A stretch of 64,000 nucleotides of DNA from Mesorhizobium sp. Pch-S (GCF_004136315.1 NZ_CP029562.1:4735501-4799500), one strand, 5' to 3'; shown: positions 36,603 through 47,223, counted from the first letter of the stretch. The notes: generated by a model from the sequence alone, not told the origin. Made by a program: numbers and translations.

Positions 36603-37363
36603 GTGGCTTTTCGCCCGATCACGCTGGAGCCGAGGTCAGGGTATCGCCGAATTTCGGACCGCGTCGCGGCCCGTTCCAGCCCGACATGGTCGTATTGCAC
36701 TACACCGGGATGGAAACCGGAGCGGGTGCTGAAGCATGGCTGTGCAATCCGGCCAGCGAAGTATCTGCACATTATCTGGTGCATGAGGACGGGCGGGTCG
36801 TGCAGATGGTACGCGAAAGCGACAGGGCCTGGCACGCCGGCAAGAGTTCGTGGCGCGGCCACACCGATCTCAACTCGGCCTCGGTCGGTATCGAGATCGT
36901 CAATCCAGGCCATACGCTGGGATACAGGGCATTTCCGAAGCGCCAGATCGAGGCGGTCATCGCGCTAACCGCCGATATTGTGGCCCGTCACGATATCGTG
37001 TCCGAACGGATTCTGGCTCATTCGGATGTGGCACCCGGTCGCAAGGTCGATCCTGGCGAAAAATTTCCGTGGAAGCTGCTGCACGCTGCGGGGGTCGGCC
37101 ATCTCGTGCCGGCATCTCCGATCCGGCGAGGATCGATTTTGCAGGAAGGCGATACGGGGCACAATGTCGAAGAATTGCAGTCCCTGCTCGCGCTTTATGG
37201 TTATGGTATTGAAATCACCGGTGTTTTCGACCCCTTGACGCGGATCGTCGTCGAGGCCTTCCAGCGCCATTTCCGGCCGCGTCTGGTTGACGGAATTGCG
37301 GATGGCTCGACAATCAGGACGCTACGGCGCCTCGTTGTTTCCGTGACGGCAAGTCTCGGCTGA
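36599..37363 (+). CDS. N-acetylmuramoyl-L-alanine amidase (AmpD/AmiD-like) with peptidoglycan-binding domain
   Basis: A 254-residue zinc amidase. The Amidase_2 domain (about 15-165) has MVVLHYTGMETG with a zinc His, VHEDGRVVQMV, SVGIEIVNPGH with the catalytic Glu, and ILAHSDVAPGRKVDPGEKFP with the second zinc His and Asp. The C-terminal peptidoglycan-binding domain (about 180-250) has DTGHNVEELQSLLALYGYGI. It splits the MurNAc-L-alanine bond in recycling. No signal peptide is visible, so it is probably cytoplasmic like AmpD. It is coupled to the DjlA-like gene. Confidence 0.9.
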   Translation: MSGFSPDHAGAEVRVSPNFGPRRGPFQPDMVVLHYTGMETGAGAEAWLCNPASEVSAHYLVHEDGRVVQMVRESDRAWHAGKSSWRGHTDLNSASVGIEIVNPGHTLGYRAFPKRQIEAVIALTADIVARHDIVSERILAHSDVAPGRKVDPGEKFPWKLLHAAGVGHLVPASPIRRGSILQEGDTGHNVEELQSLLALYGYGIEITGVFDPLTRIVVEAFQRHFRPRLVDGIADGSTIRTLRRLVVSVTASLG

Positions 37364-37547
37364 ATATTTCGACCGGCTGTTTAATATTACATTCTGTAAC
37401 ATGAATTGAATTGTGCGGCCTTCATTGCCGCCAAATCCGGTTTCAAACGCAAATCCACACCGATGCAGGACAAATGCCAGTCTAGTCCGGCATTCATTAC
37501 AGGATGCTGCGCGTAGTTCTTCGCGTGGCCAAGAAAAACAGGACCAC

Positions 37548-38357
37548 ATGCAGAAACCGTTCATTGTAGCGGCAGCTGTTGCTGCCGGCGTGATTTCTTT
37601 TGCCTTTGCTTCGCAGGACAGCATGGCCGCTAGTCTCAGAGCAGACCAGGGCACTCCGGTCGTAAAGCAGGTTGCGGCCACAACGCCGGCCAAGAAGGTG
37701 ACCAAGGTCACGAAGACCGTGAAATCCAGCAAGAGGGCGAAGGTTACCAAGGCACCCAAGGTTGCCTCCACCGTCAAAGCCACAAAGACCGTGAGCGCGA
37801 GCTCGGCGGTCGAGCCTTGCCCGTATCTGTTTGGTTGCTCGAAAGATGCCAAGACCACCGCGAATGCAAAGGTTGGCAAGAGCGTCAAGACGGCCAAGGC
37901 GAAGACCAAGGTGATCTACGACACGTTCACGACCGCATCGATCACGCCGGGCGCCGTCAAGCCCAGCGTTGCAGGTGCGGGTTCTCGCTATTCCACCATC
38001 GTGTCGCGTTATGCTGCCGCCTATGGCGTGCCGGTGTCGCTGGCGCATGCGGTGATCAAGGTCGAGAGCAACTATCAGCCTGGTATGGTTGGCCGCGCCG
38101 GCGAGATCGGCCTGATGCAGATCAAGCCTGCCACGGCGCGCATGATGGGTTACAGCGGCTCGGCCAAGGGACTGCACAATCCCGAGACCAACATCAAATA
38201 TGGCATGAAGTATCTCGGCATGGCCCGCGAGCTTGGTGGCGGCACCACTTGCGGCACCATCCTCAAGTACAATGCCGGCCATGGTGCCAAGCGTATGAAC
38301 CCGACATCGTCTGCCTATTGCCGCAAGGTTGTCGCGCAAATCGGCGGCGCTGGTTGA
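37548..38357 (+). CDS. lytic transglycosylase, SLT domain with lysine-rich linker
   Basis: A 269-residue secreted protein. It has a signal peptide (1-28), a lysine- and threonine-rich linker (about 38-122, with repeated VTKV/KTVK units) that includes a CPYLFGC pair, and a C-terminal SLT domain (about 148-265). Catalytic Glu173 is in VIKVESNYQPG, with GEIGLMQIKPATARMMGY and ILKYNAGHGAKRM. It should cleave peptidoglycan in the periplasm. The basic linker may bind wall polyanions. The ATG at 37548 opens the signal peptide. The 184-base gap upstream has TTACA-TTC-TGTAA at 37387-37399. Confidence 0.87.
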   Translation: MQKPFIVAAAVAAGVISFAFASQDSMAASLRADQGTPVVKQVAATTPAKKVTKVTKTVKSSKRAKVTKAPKVASTVKATKTVSASSAVEPCPYLFGCSKDAKTTANAKVGKSVKTAKAKTKVIYDTFTTASITPGAVKPSVAGAGSRYSTIVSRYAAAYGVPVSLAHAVIKVESNYQPGMVGRAGEIGLMQIKPATARMMGYSGSAKGLHNPETNIKYGMKYLGMARELGGGTTCGTILKYNAGHGAKRMNPTSSAYCRKVVAQIGGAG

Positions 38358-38455
38358 TCTGGGCATACGGCTCCAAAGGCTTCGCGGCCATGGAGCCAAC
38401 GGCTCGGCGTTCGAGCTCGTTTCGAGGCAATTGCGGGTACCGAGAACAGGCGCTC

Positions 38456-38484
38456 TTGCCTTTTGGGTCGCGAACGCCTTTATA
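38456..38484 (+). promoter_or_regulatory. Candidate rnpB promoter
   Basis: TTGCCT (38456-38461) and TTTATA (38479-38484) are spaced by 17 bases, the vegetative sigma pattern. The RNA is predicted to begin six bases later. Confidence 0.55.
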
Positions 38485-38489
38485 CGCCT

Positions 38490-38884
38490 GCCAGCCGGCT
38501 GGGCGGCCGCACCAGCGAGAGTCGAAAGGCTGCGGGTGAGGAAAGTCCGGGCTCCATGGAGACACGGTGCCGGCTAACGGCCGGCGGGGGCGACCCCAGG
38601 GAAAGTGCCACAGAAAGCAAACCGCCGCGGTTTCCGCGGTAAGGGTGAAAGGGTGGGGTAAGAGCCCACCGCGCGACCGGTAACGGAAGCGGCAAGGCAA
38701 ACCCCACCGGGAGCAAAACCGAATAGGGGCGGTACGAGGGGAAACCCTCAGGGCTGTTTCCGGCCCACTGCCCGGGTAGGTTGCGTGAGGCGCATGGCAA
38801 CATGCGCCCAAGATGAATGGCCGCCACGTTCCCGCTTCGCAAGGAGCGGGGGCCATACAGAACCCGGCTTACAGGCCGGCTGGC
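38490..38884 (+). ncRNA. rnpB: RNase P RNA, bacterial type A
   Basis: The catalytic RNA that trims tRNA 5' ends. Conserved segments are present: GAGGAAAGTCCGGGCTCC (the universal P4-side core, near 38537), CGGTAACGGAAGCGGCAAGG-type core, GGGTAGGTTGCGTGAGGCGC region, and ACAGAACCCGGCTTACAGGC near the 3' end. The ends pair as P1: GCCAGCCGGC (38490-38499) with GCCGGCTGGC (38875-38884). P1 is followed by ATTTTTCTT, so it doubles as the terminator. The length of 395 fits alphaproteobacteria. Confidence 0.95.
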
Positions 38885-39014
38885 ATTTTTCTTCCAGAAT
38901 TCAGCGACTTCGCGCCATCGGCGTGGAGTCTGATTCAAGTTGCTGCTGCTTTGCTTCAGAGATCGCGGCGTACCCGCTTTTGCGTTGCGTGCATTTGCGG
39001 CCTGGAGTCGCTGG

Positions 39015-40130
39015 TCAGGAATGGAGCCGGTCCAGCGAAGCCTTGATCGCAGCCCACAATTCCTCTGCTGGCTCACAGCCGACGGCCAGCCGCACGAAGC
39101 CCGGCGGCACCGCGTCGCCACGTTTGGTGCGGCGTTCAGCCGAGGTGTGCACGCCACCGAAGGATGTTGCCGCCGCCATCAATTCGCAGCCGTTGATGAA
39201 AGCCTCAGCGTCATCTTCGGAATCCAGCACGAAGCTGATCAGAAAACCGAAGCGCTCCATCTGTGTGCTGGCGAGATTGTGCGAAGGGTCGCCCTGAAGG
39301 CCAGGGAAGCGAAGTGACCTGACCACAGGATGTGCCTTGATGCGTGGCGCAAGAAGTTCCGCGGTGTTGCACATGCGATCGAAGCGGACCTCCAGCGTCT
39401 CGAGGCCACGATGCAGGAGCCATGCGTCGAACGGGCTTGGAATGCTGCCGGAAGTCGTGCGCCATTCCCTTATCGCCGCCATGATATCCGTGTTGCGGCT
39501 TGCGACATGACCGGCGAGCACGTCGGAATGGCCGTTCGGCGCCTTGGTATCGGCGGCAACGACGATGTCTGCGCCAAGGTCGAGCGGGCGCTGCCCAAAG
39601 GGCGTCATCGTGGTGTTGTCGACGACAAGCTGCCCGCCGGCCCTGTGGATCGCTTCAGAAGCGGCTGTGATGTCGCAGATGTCCAGGGTTGGATTGGACG
39701 GGCTTTCCACGAAGACCAGCCGGTAGCCATCGAAACCGCCGTCGAGGAATGACGCGGTTGGCCTGGTGTGGAACTGCACCCCGAACGCGCCAAGGAAACG
39801 GTCGGCCAGGATGCGCGTCGTATGATAGCCGTCGGAAGGCAGCAGGATGCGATCTCCCGTCTTCAGCAGCGCGAAAAACACTGCAGAGATCGCGGCCATT
39901 CCCGAGGGAAAGGCGAGCACCGGCGCATTTTCCAGGCGCGACAGCATTTCTTCCGTCCCGTCCCAGGTCGGGTTGGAGAAACGGCCATACTGATGGAAAC
40001 CGCTCGAATCCCCTGGCGCATGGAAGATCGAAGCCATCGTCAGCGGCAGGGGAATGGCGTCACCCCTGGAGAGACCTTCGCGCCTCAGATGAAGGAGCCC
40101 AGCGGCGCGGGAGGAGGCAGTGTCGGACAT
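39015..40130 (-). CDS. Cys/Met-metabolism PLP enzyme, cystathionine gamma-lyase-like
   Basis: A 371-residue fold type I PLP enzyme. The PLP lysine is Lys196 in AADTKAPNGHSD, and Asp171 pairs with the ring (VVDNTTMTPFGQRPL). YGRFSNPTWDGTEEMLSRLE and AFPSGMAAIS are typical of the cystathionine beta/gamma-lyase family. The usual STKY is DTKA here, so reaction specificity (gamma-lyase, beta-lyase or gamma-synthase) is not certain. It is divergent from the dcw cluster across a 411-base gap and convergent with rnpB. Confidence 0.85.
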   Translation of the reverse strand: MSDTASSRAAGLLHLRREGLSRGDAIPLPLTMASIFHAPGDSSGFHQYGRFSNPTWDGTEEMLSRLENAPVLAFPSGMAAISAVFFALLKTGDRILLPSDGYHTTRILADRFLGAFGVQFHTRPTASFLDGGFDGYRLVFVESPSNPTLDICDITAASEAIHRAGGQLVVDNTTMTPFGQRPLDLGADIVVAADTKAPNGHSDVLAGHVASRNTDIMAAIREWRTTSGSIPSPFDAWLLHRGLETLEVRFDRMCNTAELLAPRIKAHPVVRSLRFPGLQGDPSHNLASTQMERFGFLISFVLDSEDDAEAFINGCELMAAATSFGGVHTSAERRTKRGDAVPPGFVRLAVGCEPAEELWAAIKASLDRLHS

Positions 40131-40331
40131 GGCGATCTCGGAAGGGCTTTGGAATGGCCTGAAGGCTGGATTGAGCATGCTCTCGGGAGCAATTCCGAGG
40201 CTAGGCCCAGCGGCAGGTCGGAGCAAGTGCCAAGCCGGCTTTAAACACTTCGTTAGGCTTAATGGAGGATAAACACGGCAGTGCCCGTATTGTCGCCTTC
40301 AAAGGGGTTTGTGAAGCCCGTTCCCGTTGAC

Positions 40332-40356
40332 GCCCATGATACCCCATGATATCCCA
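40332..40356 (-). promoter_or_regulatory. MraZ box at the dcw cluster promoter
   Basis: On the minus strand three units TGGGA, TGGGG and TGGGC are separated by two identical spacers TATCA, exactly the TGGGN-N5 tandem that MraZ is known to bind. A TTGACG -35 candidate (40327-40332) touches its left end, and the likely -10 (about 40350-40355) lies within it. Binding should block the promoter, 186 bases upstream of the mraZ start. Elsewhere in the 411-base gap (40131-40541) I see no gene. Confidence 0.85.
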
Positions 40357-40541
40357 TCTCGCTAATCAAGCCTTCGTTTCGTGTCAGGGTGAAGCGTGCG
40401 CCGAGCGGCCAGTCGCGGCGGCTGTGCGTTCGTCGATTTTCGCCCGGTTCGAGGCTCGAGGTTTGACGAAGGGATCGTGCCGCGGCGGCATGGCTATGAG
40501 GAAGTCGGAGGGTGCGGCGGCGCAAGCGGCTGCGATGCGTC

Positions 40542-41000
40542 ATGGACCGTTTTCTGTCAAATGCGGTGAACAGGATCGACGCCAAGGGGCGCGTCTCCGT
40601 GCCGGCGCATTTCCGGACGGTTCTGCAGAAGCGCGGCTATTCGGAACTCTATGCGCTGCGCTGCCTGGATCAGGCCGCGATGGACGTCGGTGGGCTCGAT
40701 CTGCTCGATCGTTACGAGCAACGCATCGCGCAGGAGGATCCGTTCCTGCAGACAGCGGACGATATGTCCTTCTTCTGTCATGGCGATGGCACGTTTCTGA
40801 AGCTGGACCAGGATGGGCGCGTCACGTTGACCGATTTCATTCGCGAACATACCGGAATAACAACCGAAGTGGCCTTCGTGGGGAGGGGCAGTTTTTTCCA
40901 GATCTGGGAGCCGGCACGGCTGGCCGCGTATGGCGCGGCGGCACGAGCCAGGCTCTTGCATCTTCGGCAGGGGACGAAGCCAGGGGAGCGACCGGAATGA
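40542..41000 (+). CDS. mraZ: transcriptional regulator MraZ
   Basis: A 152-residue protein of two AbrB/SpoVT-like swapped-hairpin repeats: [20 protein letters not shown] and [20 protein letters not shown], each with the DxxGR signature. MraZ represses the dcw operon by binding TGGGN repeats, which are present upstream at 40332-40356. It is the first gene of the cluster. The start at 40542 aligns with the usual MxxFLSN beginning. It overlaps rsmH by four bases (ATGA). Confidence 0.95.
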   Translation: MDRFLSNAVNRIDAKGRVSVPAHFRTVLQKRGYSELYALRCLDQAAMDVGGLDLLDRYEQRIAQEDPFLQTADDMSFFCHGDGTFLKLDQDGRVTLTDFIREHTGITTEVAFVGRGSFFQIWEPARLAAYGAAARARLLHLRQGTKPGERPE

Positions 41001-42013
41001 CGGTGGGCCACGGCGATGATTTCCACGCCGATGGCGGACCGGCCCGCCACATTCCGGTCCTCCTCGCCGAGGTTCTGGAAGCACTTGCGCCACAGCCGGG
41101 CAACGTCATCATCGACGGCACGTTTGGCGCCGGCGGCTACAGCAGAGCGATCCTCGACAATGGTGCATCCGTCATCGGTGTCGACCGTGACCCGGATGCC
41201 ATTACTGCGGGCAGGGCGCTGGAACAGGAAGCCGGCGGACGGCTGAGGCTGGTGCATGCGCCATTCTCGACGCTGGACGAGCATGCCGAAGCGGTTGATG
41301 GCGTCGTGCTCGACATCGGCGTTTCGTCCATGCAGCTCGACCAGGCAGAGCGCGGTTTTTCCTTCCGCTTCGACGGCCCGCTCGACATGCGCATGGCGCA
41401 GGCTGGCGTGAGTGCTGCCGATGTCGTCAACACCTTCAAATCGGGCGACCTTGCCCGTATCTTCGGCTTTCTCGGCGAAGAGCGGCATTCAGGTCGCATT
41501 GCACGCATGATCGAAGCGCGACGGGCCAAGAAGCCGTTCGAGCGTACGCTCGACCTTGCCGATGCCATCGAAACCCACATCGGCCGCAAGCCGGGCGACA
41601 AGATCCACCCGGCGACGCGGGTCTTCCAGGCGTTGCGCATTTTCGTCAATGACGAGCTCGGCGAACTGGCGAAGGCGTTGCTGGCAGCCGAGCGCGCGCT
41701 GAAGCCGGGCGGCCGGCTGGTGGTGGTGACTTTCCATTCGCTCGAGGATCGCATCGTCAAGCGTTTCATCGCCGATCGTTCAGAGCAGGCAGCCGGATCG
41801 CGCCATATGCCGGAGACGCAGCTTCGTACAGCCACCTTCCGCAAGCAGGGCGGTGGCGTGACGGCAGGCGATGCGGAACTTGCCGTGAACCCGCGCGCGC
41901 GTTCAGCCAGGCTGCGGGCCGCGATCCGGACCGACGCCCCGGCTCGCGCCGGCGATCTTGCCCAGTTCGGTCTTCCAAAGCTTCCCGGCGTCTCCCTGCC
42001 GGGCGAGAGGTGA
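40997..42013 (+). CDS. rsmH: 16S rRNA (cytosine1402-N4)-methyltransferase
   Basis: A 338-residue SAM methyltransferase (formerly MraW). Marks are [69 protein letters not shown] and a C-terminal [15 protein letters not shown]. It methylates C1402 in the ribosomal P site together with RsmI. The start at 40997 overlaps mraZ by four bases; the frame is open further upstream but overlaps mraZ coding. Confidence 0.95.
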   Translation: MTVGHGDDFHADGGPARHIPVLLAEVLEALAPQPGNVIIDGTFGAGGYSRAILDNGASVIGVDRDPDAITAGRALEQEAGGRLRLVHAPFSTLDEHAEAVDGVVLDIGVSSMQLDQAERGFSFRFDGPLDMRMAQAGVSAADVVNTFKSGDLARIFGFLGEERHSGRIARMIEARRAKKPFERTLDLADAIETHIGRKPGDKIHPATRVFQALRIFVNDELGELAKALLAAERALKPGGRLVVVTFHSLEDRIVKRFIADRSEQAAGSRHMPETQLRTATFRKQGGGVTAGDAELAVNPRARSARLRAAIRTDAPARAGDLAQFGLPKLPGVSLPGER

Positions 42014-42017
42014 GCAC

Positions 42018-42560
42018 GTGTTCCGTACCAGTGACATCATCCTGATCGCCGTGATGGTCTCGGCTGCCGCCATGACCTACAAGATCAAGCGCGACGCCGA
42101 AGTGCAGCAGACGGCGGTCTACAAGATTCAGGCGCAGATACGCACCGAAGAAGACCAGATAGACCTGCTCAAGGCCGACTGGAGCCTGCTGACGCAGCCA
42201 TCGCGGCTGCAGCGGCTTTCCGATCTCTACAAGGACCAGCTTGGCTTGCAGACGGCCGATGCGCGCCAGATCGTGCAACTGGATGAATTGCCCGAGAAGC
42301 CGCCGCTGACCATCGAGGACATCATGGCCGACAACGGCACGCCCGGGGTCGACAAGGAGAAGACGGCCTCGATCTCCAAGGACAAGGCCGCAACGACCGA
42401 CAAGTCGAAGGCTGCAGGCAAGGCGAAGGCGGGCGACAAGAAGCCGCTGGTGGCAACGGCCAAGCCGAAGCCGGTTGCCAAGGACAAGCTGGCCAGCAAT
42501 GCCAGGGTGGCCGCCGCGGACAAGATCGCGGAACAGATCGAGGATGGGGCTGACGAATGA
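42018..42560 (+). CDS. ftsL: cell division protein FtsL
   Basis: A 180-residue bitopic division protein. A short cytoplasmic start is followed by a membrane helix (about residues 5-22, DIILIAVMVSAAAMTYKI), then a periplasmic coiled coil (about 25-75) with a leucine pattern. FtsL recruits FtsI and FtsW with FtsB. Beyond residue 105 there is a long Lys/Ala-rich tail (KDKAATTDKSKAAGKAKAGD and on), which is longer than in enterobacterial FtsL (about 120). The start is GTG at 42018 with GAGAGG upstream. It overlaps ftsI by four bases. Confidence 0.85.
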   Translation: MFRTSDIILIAVMVSAAAMTYKIKRDAEVQQTAVYKIQAQIRTEEDQIDLLKADWSLLTQPSRLQRLSDLYKDQLGLQTADARQIVQLDELPEKPPLTIEDIMADNGTPGVDKEKTASISKDKAATTDKSKAAGKAKAGDKKPLVATAKPKPVAKDKLASNARVAAADKIAEQIEDGADE

Positions 42561-44269
42561 TCGGCGTTCTCAACAAGCTGCTGAAACGCGCGCGGCGCGG
42601 CGAGGACGGTTCGATCGTCGTGGACAGTGCCCGCAAGGCAACAGGCGGCAAGACCCGTACGCGCGTGGTCATGACGATGGCGGTGTTCCTCGGGATTTAT
42701 GTCGCCATCACCGGCAGGCTGGTGTGGTTCGGCTTCCAGGGGCCGACCGATTCCGGCCCGCCGCCCAGCCGCGTCACCGCCTCGCGGCCAGACATCGTCG
42801 ACCGCAACGGCGAGGTACTGGCGACCGACATCAAGACATCCTCGCTGTTTGCCGAGCCGCGTCACATCGTCGACGCCGACGAAGCGATCGAGAAGCTGGC
42901 GACCGTGCTGCCCGAGATCGACTACGAGCAGACGTACAAGAAGCTGAAGAGCGGTGCCGGGTTCGTCTGGCTGCAGCGCCAGCTGACACCGAAGCAGCAG
43001 TCGGAGATCATGCAGCTCGGTGTTCCGGGTATCGGTTTCCGCACCGAAAAGCGCCGTTTCTATCCGGCGGGTGAAACCGCATCCTACATTGTCGGCCTGA
43101 CCAATATCGACAATCAGGGCATCTCCGGAATGGAGAAGTATATCGACGACCAGGGCCTGGCTGATCTGCAGCTGTCCGGCCTGGCCGTCGCCAAGGATCT
43201 GAAGCCGGTCAAGCTGTCCATCGACCTTCGTGTGCAGCACATCGTGCGCAACGTGGTTGCGGAGGCCATGGAGAAATATCACGCGATTGCCGCTGGCGGC
43301 GTCGTGCTGAACATCAAGACGGGTGAGGTGGTCGCCATGGCCTCGGTGCCGGACTTCGACCCGAACAACCCCTACAATGCCCAGGACAAGGACCGTCTCA
43401 ACCGCATGTCGGCCGGTCTCTACGAAATGGGTTCGACCTTCAAGAGCTTCACGACCGCCATGGCGCTGGATTCCGGCAAGGTGACGATGGAATCGAAGTT
43501 CGATGCTTCGCGGCCCATCACCATCGGCCGCCAGACCATTCGCGACTTTCACGGCAAGGGTCGCGTGCTGAGCGTGCCGGAAGTGTTCATCTACTCCTCC
43601 AACATCGGCTCGGCAAAGGAGGCTGACGTCGTCGGCATCGAAGGTCATCGCGAGTTCCTGCATCGTCTCGGCGTGCTGGAGAAGATGAAGACCGAGCTGC
43701 CGGAAGTGGCGAAGCCGACCGAGCCAAAGGTCTGGAAGAAGGTGCATTCGATCACCGCTGCCTTCGGACATGGCGTCTCGACGACTCCGCTGCAGACCGC
43801 AGTGGGCTGCGCGGCCCTGATGAATGGCGGTTTCCTCATCGAGCCGACCTTCCTGACCCGCAGCGCCGATCAGGCGATGGAGGTCGCCAAGCGTGTCGTC
43901 AGCGAGAAGACCGTGGAAGGTATGCGCTATCTCTATACGCTGAACGCCGAAAAGGGTTCCGGCAAGAACGCCCGCGTGCCTGGTTACCGCGTCGGCGGCA
44001 AGACCGGCACGGCCGAAAAGGTGGTCAACGGCCGCTATTCCAAGGATGTCCGCTTCAATGCCTTTGTAGCAGCGTTTCCGATGGACGATCCACAATACAT
44101 CGTCCTGACCATCATCGACGAACCGAAGCCGGAAATGCCCGGCCGTGGCGCCACCGCCGGCTCCAACGCCGCGCCGATGGTGGCCAACATCATCCGCCGT
44201 GCGGCGCCGATGCTTGGCGTGAAGCCAGATTTCGGCCAAGAAAATGCTGCAACGCTGGTGTCCTACTGA
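42557..44269 (+). CDS. ftsI: peptidoglycan transpeptidase FtsI (PBP3)
   Basis: A 570-residue class B penicillin-binding protein that cross-links septal peptidoglycan. It has a membrane anchor (about 38-58), a PBP dimer domain with [18 protein letters not shown], and a transpeptidase domain with Ser293-Thr-Phe-Lys296, Ser347-Ser-Asn349 and [11 protein letters not shown]. The length is normal. Its start overlaps ftsL by four bases. Confidence 0.95.
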   Translation: MIGVLNKLLKRARRGEDGSIVVDSARKATGGKTRTRVVMTMAVFLGIYVAITGRLVWFGFQGPTDSGPPPSRVTASRPDIVDRNGEVLATDIKTSSLFAEPRHIVDADEAIEKLATVLPEIDYEQTYKKLKSGAGFVWLQRQLTPKQQSEIMQLGVPGIGFRTEKRRFYPAGETASYIVGLTNIDNQGISGMEKYIDDQGLADLQLSGLAVAKDLKPVKLSIDLRVQHIVRNVVAEAMEKYHAIAAGGVVLNIKTGEVVAMASVPDFDPNNPYNAQDKDRLNRMSAGLYEMGSTFKSFTTAMALDSGKVTMESKFDASRPITIGRQTIRDFHGKGRVLSVPEVFIYSSNIGSAKEADVVGIEGHREFLHRLGVLEKMKTELPEVAKPTEPKVWKKVHSITAAFGHGVSTTPLQTAVGCAALMNGGFLIEPTFLTRSADQAMEVAKRVVSEKTVEGMRYLYTLNAEKGSGKNARVPGYRVGGKTGTAEKVVNGRYSKDVRFNAFVAAFPMDDPQYIVLTIIDEPKPEMPGRGATAGSNAAPMVANIIRRAAPMLGVKPDFGQENAATLVSY

Positions 44270-44282
44270 GTGATTCTTTTTT

Positions 44283-44309
44283 GGCGCGCCGGCCAAAGCG
44301 CGCCGTTTT
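44283..44309 (+). terminator. Hairpin between ftsI and murE (possible attenuator)
   Basis: Stem GGCGCGC (44283-44289) / GCGCGCC (44298-44304) with an 8-base loop, followed by GTTTT. The run of T is short, so it may reduce rather than end transcription into murE. Confidence 0.45.
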
Positions 44310-44325
44310 GTTAGACTGGGGATCG

Positions 44326-45774
44326 ATGAAGCTTAGAGATTTAGCCGGTATCCTGCCTGTCGAGGCTTCCTCCGACATCGCGGTGACCGGCATCGCCTCG
44401 GATTCCCGGCAGGTGCAGCCGGGCGATCTGTTCTTTGCCCTTGTCGGTACAAAAGCGGACGGTTCGGCCTATGCGGCTGAGGCGGCAAAACGTGGCGCAA
44501 GCGCGGTCGTCGCCGCAAGAGGCGCCGATGTCGCCGGCTTCGGCGTTCCCGTATTTTTCGCTGACGATCCCCGGCACGCACTTGCGCTTGCTGCAGCGCG
44601 ATTCTTTGGCCGCCAGCCGGAGACGATGGTCGCCGTCACCGGCACCAGCGGCAAGACTTCGGTTGCGGCCTTCACGCGCCAGATATGGGAGCATGCCGGC
44701 ATTGCCGCGGCATCGATCGGTACCACCGGCGTGGTTGCGCCCGGCCGCAACGAGTATGGCTCGCTGACGACGCCGGATCCGGTGGCGCTGCACAAGCTGC
44801 TCCGGGAGCTTGCCGAGTCCGGCGTCACGCACGCCTCGATGGAAGCCTCCAGCCACGGCCTGGACCAGCGCCGCCTGGACGGCGTCAAACTGTCGGCCGG
44901 CGCCTTCACCAATCTCGGTCGCGACCACATGGATTATCATCCCACGGTCGAGGAGTATCACAAGGCCAAGCTGCGCCTGTTCGATACACTTCTGGCCAAG
45001 GGTTCCCCGGCAGTGATCTTCGCAGACGATCCGTGGTCGGAGCCGACGATCGTTGCTGCCAAGGCCGCAGGGCTTTCAGTGCTGACCGTTGGCCGCCACG
45101 GCAAATTCCTCGAACTCAAGCGTGTCGAGCATGAGCGTCACCGCCAGCGCGCGGAAATCATGGCCGATGGCACCATTTACGAGATCGACCTGCCGTTGGC
45201 CGGCGACTTCCAGATTTACAACGCCCTGGTTTCCGCAGGCCTGGCGATTGCAACTGGAACGCCTGCCGCCAAGGCCTTGCCTGCGCTGGAGAAACTGAAG
45301 GGCGCGCCGGGGCGGCTCGATCTCGTCGGTACCACCGCGGCTGGCGCCCCGGTCTATGTCGACTATGCCCACAAGCCGGATGCGCTGGAAAACGTGCTGG
45401 CTTCCGTGCGGCCGTTCACGACCGGTCGTGTGCTGGTGGTGTTCGGCTGCGGTGGTGATCGCGATCGTGGCAAGCGCCCGATCATGGGCGAGATCGCCAC
45501 GCGGCTGGCGGACATCGTCATTGTCACCGACGACAACCCGCGCTCGGAGGTGCCGGAGGAGATCCGTGCTGCCATTCTGGCCGCGGCACCCGGCGCCATC
45601 GAGGTCGGTGACCGCCGACAAGCGATCCATGAAGCCGTTGGCATGCTCCATGCCGGCGACACGCTCATCGTCGCCGGCAAGGGCCACGAAGAGGGGCAGA
45701 CGGTAGGCTCGCAGACCCTTCCGTTTTCCGATCATGAAGAAGTGCGTGTGGCGCTCCGGGAGCGCGCGGCATGA
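44326..45774 (+). CDS. murE: UDP-N-acetylmuramoyl-tripeptide synthetase MurE
   Basis: A 482-residue Mur ligase that adds meso-diaminopimelate to UDP-MurNAc-L-Ala-D-Glu. ATP-binding [50 protein letters not shown] and [12 protein letters not shown] are present. The C-terminal [11 protein letters not shown] matches the DNPR motif that selects meso-diaminopimelate over lysine. The start at 44326 follows GGGGATCG. It overlaps murF by four bases. Confidence 0.95.
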   Translation: MKLRDLAGILPVEASSDIAVTGIASDSRQVQPGDLFFALVGTKADGSAYAAEAAKRGASAVVAARGADVAGFGVPVFFADDPRHALALAAARFFGRQPETMVAVTGTSGKTSVAAFTRQIWEHAGIAAASIGTTGVVAPGRNEYGSLTTPDPVALHKLLRELAESGVTHASMEASSHGLDQRRLDGVKLSAGAFTNLGRDHMDYHPTVEEYHKAKLRLFDTLLAKGSPAVIFADDPWSEPTIVAAKAAGLSVLTVGRHGKFLELKRVEHERHRQRAEIMADGTIYEIDLPLAGDFQIYNALVSAGLAIATGTPAAKALPALEKLKGAPGRLDLVGTTAAGAPVYVDYAHKPDALENVLASVRPFTTGRVLVVFGCGGDRDRGKRPIMGEIATRLADIVIVTDDNPRSEVPEEIRAAILAAAPGAIEVGDRRQAIHEAVGMLHAGDTLIVAGKGHEEGQTVGSQTLPFSDHEEVRVALRERAA

Positions 45775-47201
45775 GCCATCTCTGGACCGCCGAAGCCCTT
45801 GTCGCAGCCGTTGACGGTCGTCCGATCGGCAGCATGCCCGAGGGCATCAGCGGGATCTCCATCGACAGCCGCAGCTTGCAGCCGGGCGAGGCCTTCTTCG
45901 CCATCAAGGGCGACACGATGGATGGGCACGACTTTGCCACGGCTGCCATCAAGGCCGGGGCCGGCGTGCTGGTGGTTGCAGAAGGCAAGTTGCCGGCGCT
46001 CGGTCGGCTGACCGCGCCCATGATCGTCGTGCCCGACGTGCTGGCCGCATTGGAAAAACTGGGGATCGCCTCGCGCGCCCGTTCACGGGCGCGGATCATT
46101 GCCGTGACCGGTTCGGTCGGCAAGACCTCGACCAAGGAAGCGCTGCGCCATGTGCTTTCCACCGTCGGCAAAGTGCATGCCTCGGCTGCCTCGTTCAACA
46201 ACCATTGGGGCGTGCCGCTGACGCTGGCGCGCATGCCGCAGGACACGGACTATGGCGTGTTCGAAATCGGCATGAACCATCCGGACGAAATCCGTCCTCT
46301 GGTGAAGATGGTACGCCCGCATGTGGCGATCATCACCGTGATCGCGGCCGCCCATCTCGGCTTCTTCCGCAATCTTGATGAAATCGCCCGAGCCAAGGCA
46401 GAGATTTTCGAAGGACTGGAGCCTGAAGGCGCCGCGCTGCTCAACCGTGACGATCCGCGTTCGACATTGCTCGCCAAGCTGGCGAGGCAGGTGGGTGTTG
46501 CCCACGTCTTTGGCTTTGGCGAAGCACAGCGGTCGACCTATCGCATGATCGACTGTGTGGTCGAGGCCGACCATTCGATCATCACCGTCAAGATTGCCGG
46601 GAAAGAGCTGGTAGCGCGTGTCGGGGCCCCGGGCCGCCACATTGCGCAGAATGCGCTTGCAGTGCTGGGCGCTGCTCATCTGGTTGGCGCCGAGGTGACG
46701 CGTGTGGCCGAAGCGCTCGGCGATCTTTCGGCCGCGCCCGGACGTGGCGCACGCCACGTACTGTCGCTGTCGGATGGCCCGTTCACATTGATCGATGAAA
46801 GCTACAACGCCAATCCGACTTCGATGCAGGTGGCGCTGACCTTGCTCAGGGATACACCGGTCGCCGAGGGGGGCCGTCGTGTCGCCGTGCTGGGCGACAT
46901 GCTCGAACTCGGAACCCAGTCGCAGAAGCTGCATGCGGGTCTCGCAGAACTGGTCGTGGACTCGGGAGCGGACATGGTGCTGCTGGCCGGACCGGAGATG
47001 CAGGCGCTGGCTGACGCGCTTCCCGACGGCACCAATGTCACCTACCAGCCGACGACCGAGGCTTTGAAGCCCTTGCTGCTCGGCGCCCTGCGGCCGGGCG
47101 ACGTGGTGATGGTCAAGTCATCCAAGGGTATCGGCTTCGCCAAGCTGGTCGATACGCTGATCAAGACATTTCCGGCGCATACCGCCGAAACGAGAATTTG
47201 A
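45771..47201 (+). CDS. murF: UDP-MurNAc-tripeptide D-alanyl-D-alanine ligase MurF
   Basis: A 476-residue Mur ligase that adds the D-Ala-D-Ala dipeptide in the cytoplasm. [20 protein letters not shown] opens the protein. [18 protein letters not shown] is the ATP loop, [17 protein letters not shown] is the MurF signature, and [17 protein letters not shown] follows in the C-terminal domain. The length is normal. It overlaps murE by four bases and is followed 22 bases later by mraY. Confidence 0.95.
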   Translation: MSHLWTAEALVAAVDGRPIGSMPEGISGISIDSRSLQPGEAFFAIKGDTMDGHDFATAAIKAGAGVLVVAEGKLPALGRLTAPMIVVPDVLAALEKLGIASRARSRARIIAVTGSVGKTSTKEALRHVLSTVGKVHASAASFNNHWGVPLTLARMPQDTDYGVFEIGMNHPDEIRPLVKMVRPHVAIITVIAAAHLGFFRNLDEIARAKAEIFEGLEPEGAALLNRDDPRSTLLAKLARQVGVAHVFGFGEAQRSTYRMIDCVVEADHSIITVKIAGKELVARVGAPGRHIAQNALAVLGAAHLVGAEVTRVAEALGDLSAAPGRGARHVLSLSDGPFTLIDESYNANPTSMQVALTLLRDTPVAEGGRRVAVLGDMLELGTQSQKLHAGLAELVVDSGADMVLLAGPEMQALADALPDGTNVTYQPTTEALKPLLLGALRPGDVVMVKSSKGIGFAKLVDTLIKTFPAHTAETRI

Positions 47202-47223
47202 AGGGTCCGGGGGACGAAAACGC

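Noticed and set aside
37387..37399. TTACA-TTC-TGTAA inverted repeat before the lytic transglycosylase gene
   Set aside because: Only five bases per arm in an AT-rich gap; no regulator nearby to connect it to.
40241..40255. TTAA-N7-GTTA resembling a CtrA site upstream of mraZ
   Set aside because: Only seven of eight consensus bases match and such matches occur by chance in AT-rich gaps; position relative to the promoter is not convincing.
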